In this document: positions 48,142 through 55,582 of the stretch, one piece after another | Position numbering within the stretch: the stretch's first letter is position 1 | How the letters are laid out: each line of letters opens with the position of its first letter | NCBI RefSeq assembly: GCF_016598615.1 | Contig: NZ_CP066831.1 | Coordinates: 2,170,001 to 2,234,000 of the forward strand | Reading direction: 5' to 3' | Source: Streptomyces liliifuscus | GTDB lineage: Bacteria > Actinomycetota > Actinomycetes > Streptomycetales > Streptomycetaceae | DNA length: 64,000 nt | Translations under genes and position numbers: made by a program | The notes under the pieces: generated by a model | Databases searched by the model: none | The model's input: only the letters and a program-made list of their open reading frames with translations | What the model was told of the DNA's origin: nothing

Positions 48142-49083
48142 GTGCAGGACTCCACGCCCATCGCCGTCGGTATCGACGTGGGCGGCACGAAGACGCATCT
48201 CCGTGCGGAGGCCGGGGGAAACCCCGGCCCCGGGCAGAGTGCGGTCGCCGATCACCTGCGTATGAGCGTCGCCGATCACGTGCGTATGAGCAGGGGATGG
48301 CGGCCCCACGATCCCGTGTCCGCCGCCGCGTGGCTGGCCGCGCTGATCGACGAAGCGCTGCCCCAGGGCGCGCGCCCGACCGCGGTGGCCGTCGGCGGGC
48401 ACGCCTGCGAGACACCTCGCCAGTGCGAGGAGATCCGCTCCGCACTCCACACTCTTCTCGGTGTCCCCTGCCTCGTCGTGGGCGACGCCGAACTCCTCGT
48501 GCCCGCAGCCGGTCTGGACAAGGGGGTCGGCCTCGTCGCCGGCACCGGTTCGGTCGCGGTGGGACGACTGCCCGGCGGCGACACCGTCCAGGTCGGCGGC
48601 TGGGGCGCGGTGCTCGGCGACGAGGGCGGCTCGGCCGGTCTCGTACGCGAGGCCGCGCGGGCCCTCTGGGCGGCGCACGACCGCGGCGATCCGCCGGACG
48701 CCCTCGCGGACCGGCTGACCGCCGCCTTCGACGTTCCCGAAGTCCCCGCCCTGGGCGCGGCGTTGGAGAGCGCGACCCAGCCGTCCGCCGAGTGGGGGCG
48801 GCACGCGCCCAGTGTGTTCGCGGCGGCCGAGGACGGCTCGCCGCTGGCCCGTCGGGTGATCGCCGAGGGCGGCCGCGCGCTGGCGTCGCTCGTCGTACGG
48901 CTCGCCGGGCGCGGGGTTCCCGTGGACGACGTGGTGGTGGCGGGCAGCACGGTGCTCGTCCAGCCCGCGCTGTACGAGGCGTTCACCGAGGCACTCGCCG
49001 AGGCACTGCCGTCGGCGCGGCCCCGGCCGTTGCGCGTACCGCCGGTGGAGGGCGCGGTGGCACTGGCCAGGTCGCTCCGGTGA
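48142..49083 (+). CDS. BadF/BcrA-type ATPase, probable N-acetylglucosamine-like sugar kinase
   Basis: Sugar kinase of 313 aa in the ASKHA fold. The phosphate-1 loop is VGIDVGGTKTHL, the central Asp motif is VVGDAELLVPA, and the adenosine loop region is GLVAGTGSVAVGR, followed by GWGAVLGDEGGSAGLVREA. This GDEGS-type block is typical of BadF-family N-acetylglucosamine/glucosamine kinases. GTG 48142 follows AGAGG at 4 nt; an upstream GTG at 48073 would add 23 residues. Residues 35-50 are an imperfect 8-residue duplication. It is controlled from the ROK operator and would phosphorylate the imported sugar. Confidence 0.85.
   Translation: MQDSTPIAVGIDVGGTKTHLRAEAGGNPGPGQSAVADHLRMSVADHVRMSRGWRPHDPVSAAAWLAALIDEALPQGARPTAVAVGGHACETPRQCEEIRSALHTLLGVPCLVVGDAELLVPAAGLDKGVGLVAGTGSVAVGRLPGGDTVQVGGWGAVLGDEGGSAGLVREAARALWAAHDRGDPPDALADRLTAAFDVPEVPALGAALESATQPSAEWGRHAPSVFAAAEDGSPLARRVIAEGGRALASLVVRLAGRGVPVDDVVVAGSTVLVQPALYEAFTEALAEALPSARPRPLRVPPVEGAVALARSLR
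48244..48291 (+). repeat. 24-bp in-frame tandem duplication in the sugar kinase gene
   Basis: Two 24-bp units differing at one base encode VADHLRMS and VADHVRMS in a surface-loop position between the phosphate loop and the rest of the fold. Confidence 0.88.
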
Positions 49084-49251
49084 GCCGGCCCGGGCCGATC
49101 TGTTTCCCAGACCGTTGAGTTGACCGCTCCCGGGTGCGTCCACGCGTTCAACTCCCGTTCAGCGGTCCGGGTTCAGCTCACGTGATCAGTTCGAGTTCTT
49201 CGCTTTCGAGTTCATTCCTCCCGTTGTGACTCCAGAAGGAGAGGCACCTCC

Positions 49252-51168
49252 ATGCCCGGTGCGCACCCCCGTCCCCCTCGTGGCAGATCCGGTATCGACA
49301 GGCGCATGTTCCTGCGGACCTCCGTGGGCGTCTCGGCCGGACTCGTCGCGGGCCCCGCCGTGGTGGCCTGGCCCGCCGCCACGGCCTCGGCCGCCACGAA
49401 CGCGTCCGCCGCCTTCGTGGACTCGTACACCACGAACGTCATCGGCAACCTCACGTCCGAGACCAACGCGGCCGTGCACATCCTCGACGGCTTCGCGCGC
49501 ATCTGGAAGACGGGCGCGGCCTGGAACACCGGCACACCGCTGATGCCCGAGGTCCTGCGCGCCAACATGCGGTACTGCGCGCGCGTCACCCGGCGCCGCA
49601 CGGACGCCGAGGCCCGCACGGCGTTCATCCAGGACCGCCAGCACCAGAGTTACGCGGTGATCGCCGGCCTGGGCCCGCTCGCCGGCCTCTACAGGAGCGG
49701 GGCGAAGGCCGTCACCGGCATCACCTCGGCGCCGGACGGCATCCCGGCGGGCAAGATCAACGACACGCTCCCGGCCGACGCGCCCGCGGGCTCCGCGCTG
49801 GGTGCCGGTTCCTACACCTCGGACCTGGGCAAGGTCGCCGAACTGGTCGACACCGTCCGCGGCCCGTTCGCGTCGAGCAACCCGTCCAAGGTCGCCTACC
49901 AGTACCCGCGTCCGTGGCGCATGAACGAGGACAGCGAGGTCGTCGACACGGGGAGGACCGACGAACTGGGCTACCCCGTCTACGAATCCGACGTCGTGGT
50001 CGTCCCGCAGCTGCTGAGGCAGCGCGGCTCCGACCCGGCCGACGACGGTGGCTTCTCCAGCGGCCACACGAACGCCTTCTATCTGGCGGCGCTGGCCATG
50101 GGGTACGCGGTCCCCGAGCGGTTCCAGGAGCTGGTGGCCCGCGCCTCCGAGCTCGCCCACACCCGCATCGTGGCGGGCATGCACAACACCGTGGACGTGG
50201 TCGGCGGCCGGGTACTCGCCACGGCCCTCGCGGCGGCGGCGCTCGCCGACCCGAAGAACGCCGGCCTCAAGGCGGCGGCCCGCGCCCAGGCCTCCGCGTA
50301 CTTCCGGGCGAAGACGGGCACGACCGCGGACACGCTGTACGCGTACGCGCACTCGGCGGGCCGGGACACCGACCCGTACGCGGACCGGTCGGCCAACTGG
50401 GCAGCGGTGGAGCCCCGGTTGACGTACGTCCTGCCCAAGCGGCACTCGCACGACCGCATGACCGTGCCCAAGGGCGCGGAGGTCCTGCTGGAGACGCGTC
50501 TTCCGTATCTCACGGCCGCCCAGCGGCGCGAGGTGCTGCGGACGACCGCGCTGCCCGCCGGTTACGTCCTGCTGGACGGCTTCGAGAAGTGGGGGCGGCT
50601 CAACCTCTTCGCCGCCGCCGACGGGTACGGGGCCTTCGACACGGATGTGCGCGTCACGCTGGACCGCGCGGCCGGTGGTTTCGGTGCCGCCGACACCTGG
50701 CGCAACGACATCGGCGGCCCGGGCGCGCTCGTCAAGCGCGGCAGCGGCACGCTGACGCTCACCGGCGACAACGAGTACTCCGGCGGCAGCACGGTGGAGG
50801 AGGGTGTCCTCGCGACCGGTTCGGCGGACGCGCTCGGGTGTGGTGACGTGCGGGTGAAGGGCGGGACGCTGCGGGCGACTTCGCCGCTTCGCGTACGGGG
50901 GGTGTACGCCCAGGCGTCCGGCACGGTTCTCGACGTGACGCTCGACGGGGACCGGGGAGCGGCGCTGAAGGTGAGTGGTCGTGTGCTGCTCGACCGGGGC
51001 AGTCGGCTTGCCGTTCGGCTGGACGGCTCCTATCGGCCGCGGAGGGGGGCCGTTCTTCCTGTGATCGAGAGTCGGGTGTTGCAGGGGCGGTTCGGGAGCG
51101 TGACTGTGGACGGGGTCCGGGCCGAGCAGGTGTTCACGGGGCGTGGGTTGTCCGTGCGGGTTCCCTGA
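49252..51168 (+). CDS. Tat-exported PAP2-type phosphatase with C-terminal autotransporter-like beta repeats
   Basis: Exported protein of 638 aa. A twin-arginine signal (DRRMFLRTSVGVSAGLVAGP) ends near ASA. The PAP2/vanadium-haloperoxidase motifs are KVAYQYPRPWR (residues about 212-222), FSSGHTNAF and RIVAGMHNTVDVVGGR. The first motif begins with the usual Lys and the Ser-Gly-His is intact. From about residue 490 the protein becomes beta-rich, with ALVKRGSGTLTLTGDNEYSG and GSTVEEGVLATGSADALG, the passenger-associated (PATR) repeat pattern. ATG 49252 follows GGAGAGG at 7 nt. Likely an extracellular acid phosphatase. Confidence 0.9.
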   Translation: MPGAHPRPPRGRSGIDRRMFLRTSVGVSAGLVAGPAVVAWPAATASAATNASAAFVDSYTTNVIGNLTSETNAAVHILDGFARIWKTGAAWNTGTPLMPEVLRANMRYCARVTRRRTDAEARTAFIQDRQHQSYAVIAGLGPLAGLYRSGAKAVTGITSAPDGIPAGKINDTLPADAPAGSALGAGSYTSDLGKVAELVDTVRGPFASSNPSKVAYQYPRPWRMNEDSEVVDTGRTDELGYPVYESDVVVVPQLLRQRGSDPADDGGFSSGHTNAFYLAALAMGYAVPERFQELVARASELAHTRIVAGMHNTVDVVGGRVLATALAAAALADPKNAGLKAAARAQASAYFRAKTGTTADTLYAYAHSAGRDTDPYADRSANWAAVEPRLTYVLPKRHSHDRMTVPKGAEVLLETRLPYLTAAQRREVLRTTALPAGYVLLDGFEKWGRLNLFAAADGYGAFDTDVRVTLDRAAGGFGAADTWRNDIGGPGALVKRGSGTLTLTGDNEYSGGSTVEEGVLATGSADALGCGDVRVKGGTLRATSPLRVRGVYAQASGTVLDVTLDGDRGAALKVSGRVLLDRGSRLAVRLDGSYRPRRGAVLPVIESRVLQGRFGSVTVDGVRAEQVFTGRGLSVRVP

Positions 51169-51174
51169 TCGCTT

Positions 51175-51207
51175 CCGGCGGAGCGCTCTGCGAGAGCGCT
51201 CCGCCGG
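51175..51207. terminator. Strong hairpin terminator after the PAP2 gene
   Basis: CCGGCGGAGCGCTCT and AGAGCGCTCCGCCGG form a perfect 15-bp stem with a 3-nt GCG loop, 7 bp past the stop. Confidence 0.85.
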
Positions 51208-51220
51208 CAGTGATGAATCT

Positions 51221-51286
51221 GCGGGCCGGGTGGGGGCCGGTCGCGCAGTTCCCCGCGCCCCTGAAGGGGCGCGCCCCCGGCCCCGG
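51221..51286. repeat. Palindromic repeat family, partial copy (convergent intergenic region)
   Basis: GCGGGCCGGGTGGGGGCCGG followed by GCGCAGTTCCCCGCGCCCCT, then GAAGGGGCGCGCCCCCGGCC. The left arm is complete and the right arm diverges after the first 8 bp. It ends 4 bp before the stop of the ATP-grasp gene. Confidence 0.75.
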
Positions 51287-51290
51287 TGTG

Positions 51291-52280
51291 TCAGTGGCCC
51301 TCCAGGAGCCATGCTCTGCCGCCGTTTGTCGGAGTGGCGGGTGGGGTGGGAGCGGACAGCCAGTCGGCGACCGTGCGGGCGATGGGCTGGCCCGATTCGA
51401 TTTGTACGAATCCGAACTGGCCGGACTGGTTGCACTCCAGGAACCACCACATGCCCTCGGCGTCCTCGGCGAAGTCGAAGGCGCCGTAGGCCAGTTGGGC
51501 CTCCCGGAGATAGGTGACCACGCCGGCGGCTATGCACGAGGGCACGTCGGCGGGGCGCCAGGGAGCGTCGGAGGTGGCGAACCGTACGTCCACCTCGTCG
51601 GGGTCGGCGTCCGGGTCGACCGCCTTGCGGGCGGCGTGGATCCGGTCGCCGACACAGGTCAGCCTGATGTCGGCCCGCTTGGCCACCCGCCGTTGGAGCA
51701 GGGTCGGGCCGTAGGCGACGGCCGCGAAGTCCGCGTCGGGCGCGACCCTGCTGGTCGGGACCGCCCGGGGCGGCTCCTGCGGGTGCGCGCCCGAGACGGG
51801 CTTGACCACCAGGTCCGGGAAGCGGTCCGCGAAGTCACGGGCCGCCTGCGGGAACGTGGTGATCAGCGTGGCGGGTACGGGCAGGCGGCTGCGCTGGGCG
51901 AGGTGGAGCTGCCAGGGCTTGTGCCGGGCCCGCCGGGCCGCGTCGGGGTGGTTCATCCAGCGCGCGTCGGTGGAACGCAGCATGCCGTAGAGCGCCTGGG
52001 CGGACTCCTCGGTCAGCCAGTCGGTGGGCTCGGCGACCCGGCTCGCGGGCACGCCGGGCCTGCGGACCCAGACGGACCGCAACCCGTTCATGCTCACCAG
52101 CCGACCGCCGACGGACAGGTGTCCGCGGAAGGCGCCGTGCACGTACTCCCCCGACAGGGCCACGGGGCCCGGCAGGTCCGCCGGGTCGAGGCGGACGACC
52201 GGTACCCCGGTCCCGTCGAGTTCGGCCACCACCATGTCCGCGGTCACATCCTGTTCGCACGTCAGGATCAGAACCGTCAT
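51291..52280 (-). CDS. ATP-grasp RiPP maturase (TgmB/graspetide synthetase type)
   Basis: ATP-dependent ligase of 329 aa thought to join side chains of the precursor encoded just upstream. The N-terminal pre-ATP-grasp domain (TVLILTCEQDVTADMVVAEL; VVRLDPADLPGPVALSG) is followed by the ATP-grasp domain. Visible are the nucleotide-binding Lys in LVVKPVSGAHPQEPPR, QRRVAKRADIRLTCVGDR (DIR motif), and the Mg-binding Glu/Asn in WWFLECNQSGQFGF. This pattern matches the ATP-grasp ribosomal peptide maturase family of actinobacteria (SAV_5884-like) and MdnB/MdnC-type graspetide synthetases. ATG 52280 is 16 bp after the precursor stop. The ribosome site is weak, so translation probably depends on the precursor gene. 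Confidence 0.88.
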   Translation of the reverse strand: MTVLILTCEQDVTADMVVAELDGTGVPVVRLDPADLPGPVALSGEYVHGAFRGHLSVGGRLVSMNGLRSVWVRRPGVPASRVAEPTDWLTEESAQALYGMLRSTDARWMNHPDAARRARHKPWQLHLAQRSRLPVPATLITTFPQAARDFADRFPDLVVKPVSGAHPQEPPRAVPTSRVAPDADFAAVAYGPTLLQRRVAKRADIRLTCVGDRIHAARKAVDPDADPDEVDVRFATSDAPWRPADVPSCIAAGVVTYLREAQLAYGAFDFAEDAEGMWWFLECNQSGQFGFVQIESGQPIARTVADWLSAPTPPATPTNGGRAWLLEGH

Positions 52281-52296
52281 CGTTACGGGTCCGGCT

Positions 52297-52488
52297 TCAG
52301 TCGTCGAAGTGGGTCTTCGAGCCTGCCGTGGAGGTGGTGGCCCCCAACTCACGCAACACGGCGTAGTCATGAGCGGCGAGCCGCCCGTCCGGGAGCACGT
52401 TCAACTGCAGTCTGGAGTCATAGGCATACGGAACGCTGACCTCCAACTGCTGGGCCGGACGGGCGTAGTTGAGCGCGAACGGTCGCAT
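52297..52488 (-). CDS. RiPP precursor peptide, ATP-grasp-modified (TgmA/graspetide type)
   Basis: Small gene of 63 aa. ATG 52488 follows AAGGAG at 5 nt, a much better start than the GTG at 52545. The N-terminal leader carries the family mark RPFALNYARP (residues 2-11), expected to be the recognition element. The C terminus is a candidate core, TTSTAGSKTHFDD (residues 51-63). Hydroxyls of T51, T52, S53, T54, S57 and T59 (or the K58 amine) could be linked to the carboxylates of D62 and D63. The maturase gene follows by 16 bp. The core boundaries and ring pattern are inferred, not seen. No dedicated protease or methyltransferase gene is adjacent. Confidence 0.85.
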   Translation of the reverse strand: MRPFALNYARPAQQLEVSVPYAYDSRLQLNVLPDGRLAAHDYAVLRELGATTSTAGSKTHFDD

Positions 52489-53000
52489 CGGTTCTCCTTG
52501 CTCGGTGCGAACCCGGTGAAGCGGATCGTGACGCTCCGGCGTCACGTCGCCTGACAGGTTTGCAGGGCTTCCACGGAGATATACGAATCGAACAGGCGAA
52601 TGGTTGCCTCACGCAGCGTAGTCATCGGACCAGTACGGTCCGTGACGTGATCCGACCGGGCCGATCCTGCGTGCATGGGGCAGCCATTCGCCTCTTATGA
52701 CGCACGCCCGGGGGTTACGGATCCGGGGTCGAGCCGCAGTTCAGCGCACTGGCGCACACCTTCACCCTTCGAACGCCTCGCGCGCCCGTGAGGTGCCCCG
52801 GGGCCCGGCGGCGCCTGGGCGCGCCGGATCACAGGTCGTCGTACATGTCCGGCCGTGGCCATGAAATCCATTCGGAGGACACCCCCCTCACGGCTACTCT
52901 CGTAGCGCTTTCCGATCTCCCCGCCCCATTGCAGACCTCTTGCCGAAGCCGCCTTCCAACCCGTTTCCGCCCCTTTCCGACTGTCAACCGGAGGCAGACC
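52489..53000. other. 512-bp divergent intergenic region, no gene seen
   Basis: Separates the RiPP precursor (minus) from the serine hydrolase (plus). It holds a leader stem-loop (52527-52546), a 6-bp inverted repeat CGGACC/GGTCCG (52626-52642), an AT-rich patch with TATATC on the minus strand (about 52575-52580) that may be a -10, and several GC palindromes near 52785-52815. Nothing coding is supported. Confidence 0.6.
52527..52546 (-). promoter_or_regulatory. Leader stem-loop before the RiPP precursor
   Basis: CGTGACGC and GCGTCACG form an 8-bp perfect stem with a TCCG tetraloop, about 38 nt before ATG 52488. It could be a 5'-leader structure, an operator, or both. Confidence 0.5.
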
Positions 53001-54221
53001 ATGGATCAGTTGCAGCAAGAAGTGGATCCGGTCGAGGTCGGTCTCGATCCGGTGGCGCTGGACCGTCTCGACCGGTTCTTCGCCCGTCGCGTGGACGACG
53101 GCCTACTGCCCGGGTACCTCGTTTCAGTGGCTCGTCACGGCCGTGTCGCGCATCTCACGTCCTACGGCCTGCGCGACCGGGAGGCCGGCATTCCGGTCAC
53201 CGCGGACACCGTGTGGCGGCTCTACTCGATGACCAAGCCGGTGGCGTCCGTCGCCGCGCTGATGCTCCACGAGGAGGGCCTGCTCGACCTCGACGACCCG
53301 GTCTCCCGCCATCTGCCGGCCTTCGCGGACCCGCAGGTCTACGAGCGCGGCGCGGGCGACGACCTCAGGACCCGCCCGGCCGAGGGCCCCGTCCTGGTCC
53401 GGCACCTCCTGACCCATACCGCGGGCATGACCATCGGCGCGTACCGCACGCACCCCGTGGACTCCCTCTACCTGGCGGCCGGAATCGAGACGACGGCACC
53501 GAAGGACGCGGACCTCGCGGAGGCCTGCGAGGTGTACGCGGGTCTGCCGCTCCAGTTCGAGCCGGGGACCGAGTGGAACTACTCGCTCGCGACCGATGTG
53601 GTCGGGCGGCTCATCGAGGTGGTGACGGGCCGGCCCCTCGACGCGTTCCTCTCCGAACGGGTCTTCGCACCGCTCGTGATGACGGACACCGGCTTCTGGG
53701 TCTCCGGCGAGCGGGCGGACCGGCTGGCCGTCCTCTATCAGGAGAACGAGGACGGCGGGATCGCGCCGATCCCGGGCCCGCCGGTGCACGAACGCCCGCG
53801 GCTGCTCTCCTGCGTCAGCGGGCTCGTGGGGACGGCCCGCGACTACCACCGCTTCATGGAGTTCCTCCGCCGGCGCGGCGAACTCGACGGCGTCCGGCTA
53901 CTGTCGCCTGAGACCGTCGACACCATGACGGCCAACCACCTCCCCACCGACCTCCACTCCTTCGGCAGCAAACCCATCCACGGCCAGCCGGGCAACGCCG
54001 GTCTCGGCTTCGGTCTCGGCTTCTCCGTCGTGGTGGACGCGGACCGCACGGAGTCCCCGGAGAGCGAGGGCTCCTACGGCTGGAGCGGAGCGGGCGGCAC
54101 GACCTTCTGGGTCGACCCGCGCAACGATCTGACCGTCCAACTCATGACGCAGGTGCGGCCCGCGGGGATGCTCTCCTTCCACGAACTGAAGGGGTTCGTG
54201 AGCGAGGCGCTCGGGAGCTGA
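53001..54221 (+). CDS. Serine hydrolase, beta-lactamase class C / esterase family
   Basis: Penicillin-binding-protein-like hydrolase of 406 aa. The SxxK nucleophile motif is LYSMTKPVAS (S76, K79), the YxN-like motif is WNYSLATD (Y194), and the third motif region is YGWSGAGGTTFWVDP. LLTHTAGM is also typical. There is no signal peptide, so it resembles cytoplasmic EstB-type esterases more than resistance beta-lactamases. ATG 53001 follows GGAGG at 6 nt. It is divergent from the RiPP genes; a role as peptide- or ester-processing enzyme there is conceivable but not shown. Confidence 0.9.
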   Translation: MDQLQQEVDPVEVGLDPVALDRLDRFFARRVDDGLLPGYLVSVARHGRVAHLTSYGLRDREAGIPVTADTVWRLYSMTKPVASVAALMLHEEGLLDLDDPVSRHLPAFADPQVYERGAGDDLRTRPAEGPVLVRHLLTHTAGMTIGAYRTHPVDSLYLAAGIETTAPKDADLAEACEVYAGLPLQFEPGTEWNYSLATDVVGRLIEVVTGRPLDAFLSERVFAPLVMTDTGFWVSGERADRLAVLYQENEDGGIAPIPGPPVHERPRLLSCVSGLVGTARDYHRFMEFLRRRGELDGVRLLSPETVDTMTANHLPTDLHSFGSKPIHGQPGNAGLGFGLGFSVVVDADRTESPESEGSYGWSGAGGTTFWVDPRNDLTVQLMTQVRPAGMLSFHELKGFVSEALGS

Positions 54222-54355
54222 GCCGGTCGCTCACCGGGCAGCCACCACTCCCGGACCTCAAGGCAAGGAATCTGCAAGCCCCCGGCAAGGACACCGTCCA
54301 GCCGCACGGGAAGGACGTCACCCGACGAAATCGGCTGTACGACACGGGGGATGTC

Positions 54356-55582
54356 ATGTCGGCATTCAGTACGTCCACGGGGTCCGGGAGGCCCCCTGTC
54401 CGTCAGTGGCTGACGCTGACCGGACGCAAGACCGTCCTGGTGGTCGCGCACACCGTGACCTATGGAAAGAGGCTCCTCGACGTGGTCTCGTTGCTGGAGT
54501 CGGACCTGCGGGTCCAGGTGGTCTTCACGGTCCCGCCGCACGAACTCGGCGACGGGGCCGCTAGGTTCCTGCGGCAGTCGGGCAGCGCTGTGCTGCCCTG
54601 GGAGGAGGCCGTGCGCACGGACTTCGATCTGGCCCTCGCGGCGGGGCCGCGAGCCATGGAGGAGGTACGCGCCCAGGTGGTACTCCTGCCGCACGGGGCG
54701 AACTTCCTGAAGCGTCTCGCCGGGGCCGCGAACTGCCAGGTGCTGGGACTCAGGCGGGAGGACGTACTGCTCGGCGGGAGAGTGCCCGCCGCGGTGGTCC
54801 TCGCGCACGAGGACGACCGCGGTGAGCTGGCGCGGACCTGCCCGGAAGCGCTCGGGGCAGCTCGCGTGGTGGGTGATCCCGTACACGACCGCATCGCGGC
54901 CTGCCTTCCCGTGCGGGATGTCTACCGCCGGGCGCTCGGGCTCGACGAGGGACGGACACTCATCGCCGTGACCTCGACCTGGGGACCTGGTTCGGCGTTC
55001 ACCAGGTTCGAGATGCTGTTGCCCCGTCTGCTGGACGAGGCACGCGGTACCGCGCAGAGACTCGCCGTCCTCGTCCATCCCAACGTGTGGTCGGGGCACG
55101 GTTCCCGGCAGGTCCGGGCGTGGCTCGCTTCGTGGGCGGAACGGGGCCTCGGGGTCGTACCGCCGGACATGGACTGGCGGCCGGTGCTGTGCTCCGCGGA
55201 CCTAATCATCGGCGACCACGGCTCGGTGACCCTGTACGGGACGCTGACCCGAGCCCCGATCCTGCTTGCGGCGACCCCGGACCAGGAGATCAACCCCGCC
55301 TCACCCGCCGCGGAACTGGCAATGCTGGCCCCGGCACTCTCGCCGTTCCACACCCTGACCGAGCAGTTCGCATACGCGGCCGCCGAGTACCGCAGGCCCG
55401 CATACGAGGCCGTCGCGGCGCGGATCACCTCCGAACCGGGGCGGTTCAACCGGAACATGAGGGCACTGCTCTACCGGCTACTCGGTCTGGGGCAGCCCGC
55501 ACACGATCCGGTGGCGCCTCTCCTTCCGGTGCCGGATCCGCGCCAGGTCTGGTCCGGCGCCGGGATGGGGGTGTCGGCGTGA
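54356..55582 (+). CDS. Unrecognised protein with GT-B-like features
   Basis: Soluble protein of 408 aa. It appears to have two Rossmann-like halves: KTVLVVAHTVTYGKRLLDVV and RVQVVFTVPPHEL near the N terminus, and RTLIAVTSTWGPGSAF, LAVLVHPNVWSGHGS and ADLIIGDHGSVTLYGTLTRA in the C-terminal half. The last segment resembles the nucleotide-sugar or CDP-polyol site of GT-B glycosyl- and glycerophosphotransferases. The family is not certain. ATG 54356 follows GGGGGA. Its stop overlaps the next start by 4 nt (GTGA), so the two are coupled. Confidence 0.78.
   Translation: MSAFSTSTGSGRPPVRQWLTLTGRKTVLVVAHTVTYGKRLLDVVSLLESDLRVQVVFTVPPHELGDGAARFLRQSGSAVLPWEEAVRTDFDLALAAGPRAMEEVRAQVVLLPHGANFLKRLAGAANCQVLGLRREDVLLGGRVPAAVVLAHEDDRGELARTCPEALGAARVVGDPVHDRIAACLPVRDVYRRALGLDEGRTLIAVTSTWGPGSAFTRFEMLLPRLLDEARGTAQRLAVLVHPNVWSGHGSRQVRAWLASWAERGLGVVPPDMDWRPVLCSADLIIGDHGSVTLYGTLTRAPILLAATPDQEINPASPAAELAMLAPALSPFHTLTEQFAYAAAEYRRPAYEAVAARITSEPGRFNRNMRALLYRLLGLGQPAHDPVAPLLPVPDPRQVWSGAGMGVSA

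Noticed and set aside
15875..51286. Insertion sequences at the palindromic repeats
   Set aside because: No transposase ORF and no target-site duplication that I could recognise; they are recorded as repeats only.
52489..52545. 82-aa form of the RiPP precursor starting at GTG 52545
   Set aside because: It would translate through the leader stem-loop; AAGGAG 5 nt before ATG 52488 and the RPFAL motif at position 2 favour the 63-aa form.
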